A stretch of DNA of 64,000 bases from contig CAZWWS010000003.1 in NCBI GenBank assembly GCA_964637445.1, positions 1 through 64,000 on the forward strand. The letters are read 5' to 3'. Both the position numbers and the translations under genes were made by a program. Source of the stretch: M3 sp964637445. Its GTDB lineage: Bacteria > Bacteroidota > Bacteroidia > Bacteroidales > Muribaculaceae. Of this stretch, positions 46,163-55,248 are shown piece by piece (the stretch's first letter is position 1; each line of letters starts with the position of its first letter). A model generated the notes under the pieces. That model ran no database searches. It was not told where the DNA came from and saw nothing but the letters and a program-made list of their open reading frames with translations.

Positions 46163-47269
46163 TTATGCGAATGCAAGTATTGTGGCTACAATATCGTCGG
46201 GGGAGTCGGTGATGGATAGAAGTAGGTTGTCGTAGCAACGACGTGCGGTTAAGTCGCTAAGCAGTGTGTAGGCGGGGAGTCGGTTGGTCCAATAGTCGAT
46301 GTCGAGAAATGCCATCGGACTTGCGTAGCCGTGAGTGAGATAGTGGTTTTGTGCGGCATCTTGGAATATTTCTTGCAATGTTCCGGCACTTCCGGGAGTG
46401 TATATGACCCCACCTTTGGCGATGGTGAGTAGACCATCTTCGCGGATGCTGTTGTCGAAATATTTTGCAATATGTGTGGCAAATGGTGTGGCGGGTTCAT
46501 GTCCGTAGAACCATGTAGGCACACCAACGCTTCGATAGTCGGATTGTAGGGGATATCGAGCCATTACCTCGAATGCCGATGAAAGCCATCGCTCATCTTT
46601 GTAGGATGGAGCTACGGATAAGATTGATAGAGCGTTGTCTACTTCGGAATCCTCTCGTCCTGCCATCCATGCACCCAAATGGGTGGCTTCCATAGCTCCG
46701 GGACCACCTCCCGATACCATCAGTCGCCCATGCTCGGTGAGATGCTTGGCGATAAGAGCTACCTTGCGGTAGTTGGCATCGGTGCGAAGCATGGAGTGTC
46801 CGCCCATGATCGCTACCACCATTCGCTCGTCGTAGAGCGACAATAGATCGTGGAGAGCATCCGAAATTGAATGGTCGTGGATGGCGCGCGTAAGAGTCTC
46901 ACGAATGTCGGGCGCGCGATGACCATTGGAGATGTAGTGGCTATAGACTTTAGTGTCGTAGCTACCGGCGATAGATTCCGGCTTGTCGGGGTCATATCCG
47001 TCGTAGAGAGTGGATGCTGAATATAACTGTGCCGGATACACTCGATAGGGCATTGAAATATCGGGAAATACGAGACAAGAATTGTCGATATTACATCGCA
47101 TTGCTTCCGGGATAGTGCATCCGAGAAACAGGCAGTCGTAGAACATAGGCGTTTCTGCCTCCGGAACATTGCGGAAGTCAATCTCTTGGAATGCCAGTCG
47201 GCGAAGTGGCTCGCCCGACGCGAGGGCACGGATGGCTGTTTCGGTTGATTCGATTTCTTGATATTTCAT
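46163..47269 (-). CDS. LOG-family Rossmann-fold protein
   Basis: A 368-residue cytoplasmic protein from the ATG at 47269 (MKYQEIESTE); the frame extends 12 codons further upstream. The C-terminal two thirds carry the LOG (lonely guy)/lysine-decarboxylase-like motifs: GGHSMLR for the nucleotide-binding strand, SGGGPGAMEATHLGAW and YTPGSAGTLQEIFQDAA (variant of PGGxGTxxE). Such proteins hydrolyse nucleoside 5'-monophosphates (phosphoribohydrolase) in plants and bacteria. The N-terminal 130 residues are an extension not typical of short LOG proteins. Substrate is unknown. Confidence 0.85.
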   Translation of the reverse strand: MKYQEIESTETAIRALASGEPLRRLAFQEIDFRNVPEAETPMFYDCLFLGCTIPEAMRCNIDNSCLVFPDISMPYRVYPAQLYSASTLYDGYDPDKPESIAGSYDTKVYSHYISNGHRAPDIRETLTRAIHDHSISDALHDLLSLYDERMVVAIMGGHSMLRTDANYRKVALIAKHLTEHGRLMVSGGGPGAMEATHLGAWMAGREDSEVDNALSILSVAPSYKDERWLSSAFEVMARYPLQSDYRSVGVPTWFYGHEPATPFATHIAKYFDNSIREDGLLTIAKGGVIYTPGSAGTLQEIFQDAAQNHYLTHGYASPMAFLDIDYWTNRLPAYTLLSDLTARRCYDNLLLSITDSPDDIVATILAFA

Positions 47270-47321
47270 AGCAAAGAGGTTGGTTGCAGTTGCTAAGTTA
47301 CGCAAATTATCGGAGTAAACG

Positions 47322-47358
47322 AAAAAAAGTCGTGCTATAATTTTAATAACACGACTTT
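47322..47358 (-). terminator. Rho-independent terminator of the RNase G gene
   Basis: On the minus strand AAAGTCGTG (47350-47358) pairs with CACGACTTT (47326-47334) and is followed by TTTT, about 27 bp after the stop. Confidence 0.8.
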
Positions 47359-47384
47359 GATGATGATTAGAGGGGCTTGGAATG

Positions 47385-49007
47385 CTAATCCTCTTTTACT
47401 CGGTTCTTGGCTTTAGATTTTGATTTTGATGAGGAGGAGTCCATGTCTTTTTCTTCCTTTAGGTCGATTTCGTTGCGCTCTTTGTCGAGAACCTTATACT
47501 GCAAATAGGCGAGAGATTGGTCGGGAAGTATGCGGAACTTTCTACCCATTTCCATGCGCCAACGACGATAGGGTGACAGTATTCCCTTCTTGAGATATGC
47601 GTCGACAAACGGGTGCACATACATGATGAATCGTTCGACTTTGAGCGTGTTGAGCAGATAGTCGATTTTCTCTTTTAGAGTATCGGTGAAGAGCAACGAT
47701 GGTTGCACTTCTCCCTTGCCAAAGCATGACGGACACGCCTCGGTAGTGACGATGTCAAGAGCCGGACGCACTCGCTGACGAGTGATTTGCATCAATCCGA
47801 ACTTGCTGAGAGGCAGGATATTGTGGCGTGCTCGGTCGTTGGCCATAACTTCGCGCATGTGGTCGTAGAGACGCTGACGGTGTTCCGACTTGTTCATGTC
47901 GATAAAGTCGATCACGATGATGCCGCCCATGTCGCGAAGTCGCAACTGTCGCGCTATCTCGTCGGCAGCTCGCATGTTGACCTCTAAGGCATTGCTTTCC
48001 TGGTCGGGTGCGGCTTTGGATCTGTTGCCGGAATTTACGTCGATGACGTGTAGTGCTTCGGTGTGCTCGATGATAACGTACGCACCCGATTTGAACGATA
48101 CCGTCTTGCCAAACGACGATTTGATCTGCTTCGTGATGTTGAAACTATCGAATATAGGCTCGTCTTTTGTGTATAGCTTTACAATGTCGCTTCGCTCAGG
48201 GGCGATGAGGCTGACATATTTCGAAATCTGATTGTAGGTCTCTTCGTCGTTGACATGGATGCTTTCAAACGACGGACTGAAGAGATCGCGTATCACGCCG
48301 AGTATTCGGCTGTCTTCTTGGAAAATGAGCGATGGAACAGCTGCTTTCTGTGCTTTGGCTACGGTGTCGTCCCAGCACTTCAGCAGTGTTTTCAGTTCAT
48401 GATTCAGTTCGGCAACTCTCTTACCCTCGGCAGATGTGCGCACGATGACTCCGAAGTTTTTGGGCTTGATGCTTTCGATAAGCTGTCGCAAGCGCAATTT
48501 TTCTTCGGTGGTCTTTATCTTCTGTGAAATAGAGATTTTGTCGCAAAATGGGATAAGAACGAGAAATCGCCCTGTAAATGTGATTTCGGTTGTAAGGCGC
48601 GGGCCTTTGGAGGAGATGGGTTCTTTTGCTATCTGCACCATCAATTGCTGTCCGGCAGTGAGGCGGTCGGTTACCGAGCCATGCTTGTCGATGTCGGGTT
48701 GCAATTTAATTTTAGGAAGAGATGGTGTCTTCTTTTTGTCTTCGAGAGTCTGCTTGACAAAAGATGAGTAGGATGCAAATTGGGAGCCAAGATCTAAGTA
48801 ATGAAGGAAAGCGTCCTTTTCGTAGCCTACGTCGACAAAAGCGGCATTCAACCCGGGCATAAGTTTTTTTACTTTTGCCAGGTAGATGTCGCCGACGGCA
48901 TAGGAGATGTCTCTCGACTCTTTCTGCAATTGCATCAGTCGAGAGTCCTCAAGAAGTGCGATCGACACCTCTTTAGGCTGTACGTCTACTATGAGTTCAC
49001 TTTTCAT
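47385..49007 (-). CDS. rng: Ribonuclease E/G family endoribonuclease
   Basis: A 540-residue RNase G-like endoribonuclease for 16S rRNA maturation and mRNA decay. An S1 domain is at the N-terminus (GDIYLAKVKKLMPGLNAAF, about 41-59). The catalytic metal site is in GGIIVIDFIDMNKSEHR, and the zinc-link cysteines are in CPSCFGKGEV (about 403-412). The length and lack of a long C-terminal scaffold fit RNase G rather than RNase E. A Lys/Ser-rich tail ends the protein. It follows the small basic protein gene and HU in the same direction. Confidence 0.95.
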   Translation of the reverse strand: MKSELIVDVQPKEVSIALLEDSRLMQLQKESRDISYAVGDIYLAKVKKLMPGLNAAFVDVGYEKDAFLHYLDLGSQFASYSSFVKQTLEDKKKTPSLPKIKLQPDIDKHGSVTDRLTAGQQLMVQIAKEPISSKGPRLTTEITFTGRFLVLIPFCDKISISQKIKTTEEKLRLRQLIESIKPKNFGVIVRTSAEGKRVAELNHELKTLLKCWDDTVAKAQKAAVPSLIFQEDSRILGVIRDLFSPSFESIHVNDEETYNQISKYVSLIAPERSDIVKLYTKDEPIFDSFNITKQIKSSFGKTVSFKSGAYVIIEHTEALHVIDVNSGNRSKAAPDQESNALEVNMRAADEIARQLRLRDMGGIIVIDFIDMNKSEHRQRLYDHMREVMANDRARHNILPLSKFGLMQITRQRVRPALDIVTTEACPSCFGKGEVQPSLLFTDTLKEKIDYLLNTLKVERFIMYVHPFVDAYLKKGILSPYRRWRMEMGRKFRILPDQSLAYLQYKVLDKERNEIDLKEEKDMDSSSSKSKSKAKNRVKED

Positions 49008-49121
49008 TAATTAGAAAAACAATGTTGATTGATTAAAAGCAACAAAGAACAAACGCAATGGGGATTACACCACATCGGGTTTGTTCTCTGTAGGCGTTTC
49101 TTATAGAGAAGTTTCGTCTAC

Positions 49122-49211
49122 TTATTTCTTCTTATGACGATTCTTTCTCAGACGTTTTTTGCGCTTGTGAGTGGCCATCTTGTGACCTTTTCTTTTCTTT
49201 CCGCTTGGCAT
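49122..49211 (-). CDS. 29-residue basic ribosomal-type protein (AURKAIP1/COX24, bS22-like)
   Basis: A very short gene from ATG complement 49209-49211 to a TAA at 49122-49124 encoding MPSGKKRKGHKMATHKRKKR followed by LRKNRHKKK. More than half the residues are Lys, Arg or His. The pattern matches the very short AURKAIP1/COX24-type proteins (mitochondrial mS38, bacterial bS22) that are small-subunit ribosomal components. It lies between HU (59 bp) and rng (114 bp) in the same direction. Automated gene callers with length cut-offs would miss it. Confidence 0.8.
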   Translation of the reverse strand: MPSGKKRKGHKMATHKRKKRLRKNRHKKK

Positions 49212-49270
49212 TGTTACGCTGGTTTATATGATTAATAAATAGGATTTGTTTCAAACGTTGGTGAGCTGTA

Positions 49271-49543
49271 TTATTTTACCTCTTCCATAAACACCTTTGC
49301 AGGCTTGAAAGCGGGAATCTTGTGCTCGGGGATGATTATAGTAGTGTTCTTGGAAATGTTGCGAGCGGTCTTTTCAGAGCGAGTTTTAACGATGAAGCTA
49401 CCAAATCCGCGGAGGTATACGTTTTCGCCGTGAGCGAGCGAATCCTTTACTATTTCCATGAACTTTTCGATGGTTTCAAGGACGTTGGCCTTTTCGATGC
49501 CTGAAGTCTTTGAAATTTCGTTTACGATGTCAGCTTTAGTCAT
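49271..49543 (-). CDS. HU/IHF-family DNA-binding protein
   Basis: A 90-residue nucleoid protein from the ATG at 49543 (MTKADIVNEISKTSGI); 18 further upstream codons are open but lack support. The conserved FxGFGSFxV motif is present as YLRGFGSFIVKTRSE, and the DNA-binding arm region ends with HKIPAFKPAKVF. It binds and bends DNA as a dimer. Length is normal. It is probably the promoter-proximal gene of an HU, small basic protein, rng group. Confidence 0.95.
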   Translation of the reverse strand: MTKADIVNEISKTSGIEKANVLETIEKFMEIVKDSLAHGENVYLRGFGSFIVKTRSEKTARNISKNTTIIIPEHKIPAFKPAKVFMEEVK

Positions 49544-49727
49544 TTTTTCTTGTAATATATTGGTTTTATAAATGTCTCTAATGGCAAAAAAGCGCAATAA
49601 GGGTGCGGAATTTTTTGCAACTGCAAATATCGCACTTTTTTTTTAATTGACCATCACTTAGATAGAAAAAAAGATATTATTCTCTGCAAAATCACCACTT
49701 TAGCCTTATTTTTGATGGTAGAGACTT

Positions 49728-49767
49728 ATAAAAGACGAAGGGAACGCATCGTTATTGCGCTCCCTTC
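49728..49767 (-). terminator. Rho-independent terminator of lpxA
   Basis: On the minus strand GAAGGGAGCGC (49757-49767) pairs with GCGTTCCCTTC (49737-49747), followed by GTCTTTTATA. It lies 20 bp after the lpxA stop. Confidence 0.8.
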
Positions 49768-49787
49768 GATGTGAGTATCGTCTATGA

Positions 49788-50576
49788 CTATTCGTAGTCT
49801 TTGGATATTGCCACTATCTTGCGGTCTACGCCACGGATGAAGTCGAGTATCTCTTGGCGTATCGGGGTGTCGGGAACGTCGGCTTCGATGCGCTTGAGTG
49901 CGTTGAATACCGATGTACCACATTGGTAGACATGGCGGTATGCCTTGGCGATATCGTCGATTTGGTCTTCGGTGAACCCTTTGCGACGCATTATGACTGC
50001 GTTGATGCCATAGTATGATGCCGGATTGTGGGCGATAATGACGTAGGGTGGTACGTTTGAGCCGATACGACATCCACCTTTAATAAATGCCCAATTGCCA
50101 ATCTTGCAACCTTCGTGAATGAGGGCGTAAGATGATAGGATGGTGCATTCGCCAATCTCAACATCGCCGGCTACTACTACTCCGTTGCCGATAACGCACT
50201 TGCCTTTGACTAAGGAGTCGTGACCGATATGGCTTTCAGCCATGATGAATGAATCGCTTCCGATGACTGTGCCGGGACGATCGGCATAGATGCCTCGGTT
50301 GATGATGACGTGTTCGCGTATGACGTTGTTGTCGCCTATTATGCAATATGTCTTTTCACCTTTCCAACGGAAGTCTTGCGGGTCAGCTCCGATGATGGCT
50401 CCTTGGTAGATCTTGTTGTTCTTGCCAAGAGTAGTGCCGCGCACGATGCTTACGTAGGGTAAAATCTCGCAACCATCGCCGATAGTAACATCGGCATCGA
50501 TGTGTGCAAAAGGATGAATGGTGACGTTGTCGCCAATTTTTGCTGACGGGTCAACGTAGGCTAATGGACTGATCAT
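49788..50576 (-). CDS. lpxA: UDP-N-acetylglucosamine acyltransferase (lipid A synthesis)
   Basis: A 262-residue cytoplasmic enzyme that starts lipid A synthesis by acylating UDP-GlcNAc at the 3-OH. The N-terminal two thirds are left-handed beta-helix hexapeptide repeats (IGDNVTIHPFAHIDADVTIGDGCEI region), with the active-site histidine region MAESHIGHDSLVKGKCVIGN and a C-terminal helical domain. The length is exactly that of E. coli LpxA. It lies 32 bp after the efflux outer-membrane factor, rather than in an lpxD-lpxC-lpxA cluster, so it may be co-transcribed with the efflux system. Confidence 0.96.
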   Translation of the reverse strand: MISPLAYVDPSAKIGDNVTIHPFAHIDADVTIGDGCEILPYVSIVRGTTLGKNNKIYQGAIIGADPQDFRWKGEKTYCIIGDNNVIREHVIINRGIYADRPGTVIGSDSFIMAESHIGHDSLVKGKCVIGNGVVVAGDVEIGECTILSSYALIHEGCKIGNWAFIKGGCRIGSNVPPYVIIAHNPASYYGINAVIMRRKGFTEDQIDDIAKAYRHVYQCGTSVFNALKRIEADVPDTPIRQEILDFIRGVDRKIVAISKDYE

Positions 50577-50608
50577 GGTCGTAATGTTTTAGAATTTACG
50601 GTAAAAAA

Positions 50609-51988
50609 TTATCTACCTCCACCAAGTGCTTGATAAAGATTTATCGCTGCTTGGGCCTTGGTGTGCTCGCAAGCGATGAGCGACATTTGCGATTGCAAAA
50701 GGCTCTGCTGTGCTGTGAGCACTTCAAGATAGGTTGATGTGCCTAAAGTTAGTAATTCTTGCGTATATTCCACAGATTTTTCAAGATTTTCTACTTGATT
50801 TTTCAATAAATTTGCTTTTTCGTCGCTCTTATTGAATAAAACCATGGCATCAGAAACCTCTGCCGACGCACTGAGAAGGGTGTACTCGAAGTTGTTCATC
50901 GCTTGCTCCTGTTGAGCGCGAGCAGCTTCAAGACGTGAGATATTTTGTCCGCGAGCAAACAATGGAGCTGTCAATTGTCCGGCAAGATTTACGAAGAACT
51001 TACCCGGGTTGGTGATGATAGAGCCGAGCAGGTTGGTAAATCCTCCATTGGCTGCGATGGTAAGGCTGGGATAGAATGCCGAGCGCGCTTGGTTAGTGGC
51101 ATAGTATGCAGCGGCAACCGATTGCTCTGCTGCGCGCACGTCGGGACGAGCCGCGAGTTCGCGCATTGGAATGCCTTCACGCATCATAGCGGGTGCTTCA
51201 AACACTGCTTCCGACGAGATGTTCCATGTTTGTGGCATCACGTTGAGCAATAGCGAGAGGGTGTTGTTGGCTTCGTGAAGCGATACTTCGAGGTCGGTAA
51301 TTGATGCGAGGATGCTATAGTAGTTGGCTGTGCTTTGTACTACAGCGGCTTCGTTGACGCGACCGGCAAGTTTAAGATTCTTCATTACTTCAACGCTCTC
51401 TTTCCAGCTTGCAGCAGTGGCACGGCTTAGTTCGAGTTGGCGTTCGAGCATTGCGATCGAATAATAGCAATTGGCTACGCCACCAATGATTTGTGAACGT
51501 ACGGCTTGTGCGTAAGCCTTGCTTTGGAGTAGAGAGGCCTTTGCTGCGCGGTTGCTATTGAGCAATTTGCCGAAGATGTCTATTTCCCAACTTACTGATA
51601 GCGGGATTTGATATGTCCACGACATGCGAGAACCATCGTATGATGCACCGGCTCCGTTGGGAGTCAATGCAAACGAGGGGAGGTAGCTCAAGCGAGCTCC
51701 TTTGAGCTGAGCTTGAGCTATCTCGACGTTAAGACGAGCGTTTTCGAGATTTACATTGTTGGTGAGTGCTTGGTTGATTAGATCTACAAGCACCGGGTCG
51801 GTGAAGACTTCTTGCCATTGGAGATTGCCGAATGCAGCCGAATCCACTTGAGCATCGCGTGCTTCGACATATTCTTGTGCGAGAACATTATCTTCGGGCA
51901 TATCAAATTTGTTGTAGATGTGGCAGCTTGAAAGAATAGCGGCCGATGCTACGACGAACGATATGCGTGATATATTATTTAATGACAT
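50609..51988 (-). CDS. RND efflux outer-membrane factor (TolC/OprM-like lipoprotein)
   Basis: A 459-residue outer-membrane channel from the ATG at 51988. That start gives a lipoprotein signal peptide MSLNNISRISFVVASAAILSSC with lipobox ILSSC; the 43 upstream codons overlap the RND gene end and are not expected to be translated. Two OEP (outer-membrane efflux protein) repeats follow, with helical-hairpin motifs such as LNNVNLENARLNVEIAQAQLKGARL (here shortened to NVNLENARLNVEIAQ) and RPDVRAAEQSVAAAYYAT. It forms the exit duct of the tripartite pump encoded upstream. Confidence 0.94.
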   Translation of the reverse strand: MSLNNISRISFVVASAAILSSCHIYNKFDMPEDNVLAQEYVEARDAQVDSAAFGNLQWQEVFTDPVLVDLINQALTNNVNLENARLNVEIAQAQLKGARLSYLPSFALTPNGAGASYDGSRMSWTYQIPLSVSWEIDIFGKLLNSNRAAKASLLQSKAYAQAVRSQIIGGVANCYYSIAMLERQLELSRATAASWKESVEVMKNLKLAGRVNEAAVVQSTANYYSILASITDLEVSLHEANNTLSLLLNVMPQTWNISSEAVFEAPAMMREGIPMRELAARPDVRAAEQSVAAAYYATNQARSAFYPSLTIAANGGFTNLLGSIITNPGKFFVNLAGQLTAPLFARGQNISRLEAARAQQEQAMNNFEYTLLSASAEVSDAMVLFNKSDEKANLLKNQVENLEKSVEYTQELLTLGTSTYLEVLTAQQSLLQSQMSLIACEHTKAQAAINLYQALGGGR

Positions 51989-52016
51989 ATTTCTTATTAT
52001 TGAAATTATGGATAGA

Positions 52017-55000
52017 TTAATGAGAATATTGCTCGATTTCTGGGTTGATGTTGCTGCTTTCGTTGGTTTCTTCCCACTTGATTGGCGATAGCTTTTCTTG
52101 GATAGTTTGGAACACAACGAAGAGAGCCGGCACGATCAATACTTGAAGCACCATACCAATCAACATACCACCTACCGAACCTGTACCGAGAGCGCTGTTA
52201 CCATTAGCGCCTACGCCATGAGCAAACATCATAGGCAATAGACCGATAATCAAAGCGAATGAGGTCATCAAGATAGGACGGAGACGGGCTGCAGCTCCGG
52301 CTACTGCTGCGTTGACAATGCTCATACCAGTGCGGCGACGTTCGACGGCAAACTCAACGATGAGGATGGCGTTCTTGGCAAGAAGACCGATAAGCATGAT
52401 GAGCGCAATCTGCAAGTAGATATTGTTGGTGATGTCGTAGAGATTTGCAAAGATGAATGTTCCCATCAATCCGAAAGGTATTGAGAGCATTACCGCCAAG
52501 GGGAGGATATAGCTTTCATACTGAGCACTCAACAAGAGGTAGACGAAGAGGAAGCAAAGACCGAAGATGACAGCCGTGCCTGCTCCCGATGAAGAACGCT
52601 GCTCTTCACGTGTCATACCTGAGAATTCATATCCATAACCTTGTGGAAGTGTTTTTGCTGCAACGCGCTCTACGGCTGCGATGGCATCACCCGAAGAATA
52701 GCCCTCGGCAGGAGTACCGGTTACGGAAATAGATTGATACATGTTGAAGCGGTTGAGAAGGTCGGGCCCATATACCTTGGTCAAGGTTACGAAGTTGGCG
52801 AGCGATGCCATCTCATTTCCGTTGCGAATCTTGATGTTCTTCAATGTCTCGGGTGATACACGGCTCTCGGGTGCTGCTTGCATCATTACGCGATAGAGTT
52901 TACCGAAACGGTTGAAGTTTGATACATACATACCACCATAATAACCTTGCAATGTCGTCAATATTGTAGAGGGAGAAATGCCGGCTTGCTTGGCTTTGGC
53001 AGCATCGATGTCTACGAGATATTGTGGGAATGTGGGGTTGAATGTGGTATATGCCATAGAGATTTCCGGCTGCTGATTTAGCTCGGCGAGGAATCCTTGG
53101 ACTATTTGGAAGAACTTGTTGATGTCGCCACCGGTACGGTCTTGCATCTGCATTTCAAAACCATTGGTCATCGAGTAACCGGAGATCATAGGAGGTGCGA
53201 AGAACATTACACGTCCGTCTTTGATCTTTTGAGCTGCCATTCCATATAGCTGTTGGATAATCTTATCGGAGCTTTCGTCTTCAGAACGTTCATCCCAATC
53301 CTTAAGACGGATAATGAATGTACCGTATGTAGCACCTTGACCTGCCAAGAAGCTATAACCATTGATACCCAATCGGGTGTCGATAGCCGGAATTTGAGCC
53401 AAGATTTCGTCGACTTGACCGATTACTTCGGTGGTGCGCTCTTGAGATGTGCCCGGGGGCATATCGATCATTGCAAATATAGTACCGGTATCTTCGTTAG
53501 GCACGAGCTCTGATTGAGTTGTGCTCATCAACCATATAAGGATGGCTACAGAGGCAGCAACGAGAGTGAATGAAAGAGCCTTTGCTTTGATGAAGAATTT
53601 AGTGGCGCCACGATACTTATCGAGCAATCGCTCGTAAGCAGCATTGAATGCTACGTGGAATCGTTTTACAAAGTTGCGTTTTTTGCCTTCGTGGTCTTCG
53701 TGAGGTTTCAAGAACACGGCACAAAGTGCGGGCGATAGTGTCAATGCGTTGATAGCTGAGAATGCAATTGCTATGGCCATCGTCAAACCAAACTGGCGAT
53801 AGAACACACCTGATGTTCCCGACATGAACGACACCGGGATAAACACGAGCATCATGACGAGGGTAATCGAGATGATGGCTGAGCCGATCTCTCGCATCGC
53901 ATCGATTGATGCAAGTCGTGCCGATTTATATCCCACATCGAGCTTGGCATGGACGGCCTCGACGACCACAATCGCGTCGTCGACCACAATCGCAATCGCC
54001 AGAACGAGAGCTGAAAGGGTGATGAGGTTGATAGAGAAGCCGATCATCTTCATCAAGAAGAACGTACCAATAAGTGCCACTGGAATAGCGATGGAGGGGA
54101 TAATGGTGGAGCGTAGGTCTTGCAAGAAGATATATACTACGAAGAACACGAGGATGAATGCCTCGATAAGAGTCTTGATTACCTCATTGATGGAGGCATC
54201 AAGGAAAGTGTTCATGTTCATCGGAACAGAAATTTCAAGACCTTCCGGAAGGTTAGATTTCACTTCTGTTTCAACGAAGTTTAGAATATCGTTGATAATC
54301 TGAGTCGCATTTGAACCTGCTGTTTGGAAGATGATTGATGACACGGCGGTGTGTCCGTCGATTGTGTTGTGGAAGCCGTAGGACACACGTCCGAGCTCTA
54401 CTTCTGCTACATCTTTTAGATACAATACATCTCCATTGGAATTGGCGCGTACTACGATATTTTCAAACTCTTCCGGAGTGACGAGGCGTCCTTTATATTT
54501 CATAATATATTGGAAACTTTGGTTGCCTTGCTCGCCGAATGTACCGGGAGCCGCTTCAATGTTTTGCTCGGAAAGAGCTGCCGCAATGTCGGTAGGCATC
54601 AATCCATATTGAGCCATCACCTCGGGCTTGAGCCAAATACGCATTGAGTAGTCGGCACCCATGACCATGGCATCACCCACGCCTTGGATACGTTGAACCT
54701 GTGGAATGATGTTGATCTTCATGTAGTTTTCGATAAATTCTTCGTTGTAAGAATCATCGGGAGAATAGAGCGCAAGAGCCAAAAGCATTGATGTCTGACG
54801 CTTTTGGGTGATGACGCCTACTTGAGTTACTTCGGCAGGAAGCAGACCCTGAGCTTTGGCTACACGGTTTTGAACCTCAATAGCGGCCATGTCGGGATCG
54901 GAGCCTTGCTTGAAGTATACGGTGATGGTCGCGCTACCGGTGTTGGTGGCTACCGATTGCATATAGTCCATGTTGGGTGCACCATTGATTTGCTCTTCAA

Positions 55001-55196
55001 GAGGGGCAATAACCGAGTTTAGTACCGCTTGGGCGTTTGCTCCGGTATATGTAGTAGAAACCGAAATGGTAGGAGGTGCAATGTCGGGATATTGTGTTAC
55101 CGGAAGGGAGAACAATCCGATGATACCCAACAAGACAATGAATATTGATATAACCGTCGAAAGCACCGGACGGTTAATAAAATTGTCAAGTTTCAT
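52017..55196 (-). CDS. RND efflux transporter, inner-membrane permease (AcrB-like)
   Basis: A 1059-residue HAE1-type RND pump with twelve membrane helices and two large periplasmic loops. The N-terminus MKLDNFINRPVLSTVISIFIV is typical. The proton-relay Asp-Asp pair is present in VDDAIVVVEAV (membrane helix 4), and the second half has NAILIVEFA in helix 10. It exports hydrophobic drugs or bile salts in homologues. It lies 52 bp after the adaptor gene and 28 bp before the outer-membrane factor, so the pump is complete. Confidence 0.97.
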   Translation of the reverse strand: MKLDNFINRPVLSTVISIFIVLLGIIGLFSLPVTQYPDIAPPTISVSTTYTGANAQAVLNSVIAPLEEQINGAPNMDYMQSVATNTGSATITVYFKQGSDPDMAAIEVQNRVAKAQGLLPAEVTQVGVITQKRQTSMLLALALYSPDDSYNEEFIENYMKINIIPQVQRIQGVGDAMVMGADYSMRIWLKPEVMAQYGLMPTDIAAALSEQNIEAAPGTFGEQGNQSFQYIMKYKGRLVTPEEFENIVVRANSNGDVLYLKDVAEVELGRVSYGFHNTIDGHTAVSSIIFQTAGSNATQIINDILNFVETEVKSNLPEGLEISVPMNMNTFLDASINEVIKTLIEAFILVFFVVYIFLQDLRSTIIPSIAIPVALIGTFFLMKMIGFSINLITLSALVLAIAIVVDDAIVVVEAVHAKLDVGYKSARLASIDAMREIGSAIISITLVMMLVFIPVSFMSGTSGVFYRQFGLTMAIAIAFSAINALTLSPALCAVFLKPHEDHEGKKRNFVKRFHVAFNAAYERLLDKYRGATKFFIKAKALSFTLVAASVAILIWLMSTTQSELVPNEDTGTIFAMIDMPPGTSQERTTEVIGQVDEILAQIPAIDTRLGINGYSFLAGQGATYGTFIIRLKDWDERSEDESSDKIIQQLYGMAAQKIKDGRVMFFAPPMISGYSMTNGFEMQMQDRTGGDINKFFQIVQGFLAELNQQPEISMAYTTFNPTFPQYLVDIDAAKAKQAGISPSTILTTLQGYYGGMYVSNFNRFGKLYRVMMQAAPESRVSPETLKNIKIRNGNEMASLANFVTLTKVYGPDLLNRFNMYQSISVTGTPAEGYSSGDAIAAVERVAAKTLPQGYGYEFSGMTREEQRSSSGAGTAVIFGLCFLFVYLLLSAQYESYILPLAVMLSIPFGLMGTFIFANLYDITNNIYLQIALIMLIGLLAKNAILIVEFAVERRRTGMSIVNAAVAGAAARLRPILMTSFALIIGLLPMMFAHGVGANGNSALGTGSVGGMLIGMVLQVLIVPALFVVFQTIQEKLSPIKWEETNESSNINPEIEQYSH

Positions 55197-55248
55197 ACGT
55201 TAACTTGTTTAATAATCCGATTATATAAAGCTGTGTTTTGATAGAGTA

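Noticed and set aside
49629..49640. Poly-T run upstream of HU as a terminator
   Set aside because: No stem precedes it on either strand.
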